A DNA stretch of 10,335 bases from the NCBI GenBank assembly GCA_035553895.1, contig DATMJI010000084.1, positions 1 through 10,335 of the forward strand, in the 5' to 3' direction. This document shows, one piece after another, positions 10,310 through 10,335 of the stretch; the first letter of the stretch is position 1, and every line of letters starts with the position of its first letter. The position numbers and the translations under genes were made by a program. Under the pieces are notes generated by a model that worked only from the letters and a program-made list of their open reading frames with translations, did no database searches and was not told where the DNA came from. This DNA comes from JADDRA01 sp035553895 (GTDB lineage Bacteria > Actinomycetota > Acidimicrobiia > Acidimicrobiales > CADCSY01).

Positions 10310-10335
10310 GGGTTGCAGGGTAGTCCCCGCCCTCC

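Overview
The window is very GC-rich, protein-dense bacterial DNA with a codon usage heavily biased to G/C at third positions. A complete-looking GlgE-pathway operon, a UdgX-type uracil-DNA glycosylase and an AbiEi/DUF559-type orphan protein point to a high-GC actinobacterium. A lineage such as Acidimicrobiia is plausible, but nothing here proves the class.

Region 1 (1-6808) is a four-gene operon on the + strand: glgE (5' end outside the window), treS, maltokinase (mak/pep2) and glgB. Each of the three junctions is an ATGA overlap of 4 bases. The products form one pathway: TreS turns trehalose into maltose, Mak phosphorylates maltose to maltose-1-phosphate, GlgE adds maltosyl units to an alpha-1,4-glucan, and GlgB adds the alpha-1,6 branches. 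The catalytic residues of all four are visible. The gene order is the one known from Streptomyces.

Region 2 (6809-8053) has a 96-base spacer with a possible weak promoter and a small inverted repeat, then a gene for a secreted right-handed beta-helix protein with a signal peptide.

Region 3 (8054-9278) is the unusual part. A 45-base palindromic element occurs twice, in tandem and with only one mismatch, between the beta-helix gene and a gene for a winged-helix (AbiEi-like) plus Vsr/DUF559-like nuclease-fold protein. A third, degenerate copy in the same orientation lies just after that gene's stop codon. The orphan gene is thus bracketed by palindromes. The tandem pair is part of a longer ~100-base duplication that reaches back into the last codons of the beta-helix gene.

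Region 4 (9279-10309, - strand) is a two-gene unit: a UdgX-family uracil-DNA glycosylase, then an SRPBCC (START/Bet v1-like) protein, joined by a GTGA overlap. It converges on the orphan gene, and the third palindrome sits in the 72 bases between the two stop codons.

The best candidate for something undescribed is the palindrome family and its possible link to the AbiEi/DUF559 protein. The sequence shows the arrangement only; mobility or nuclease action is inference.
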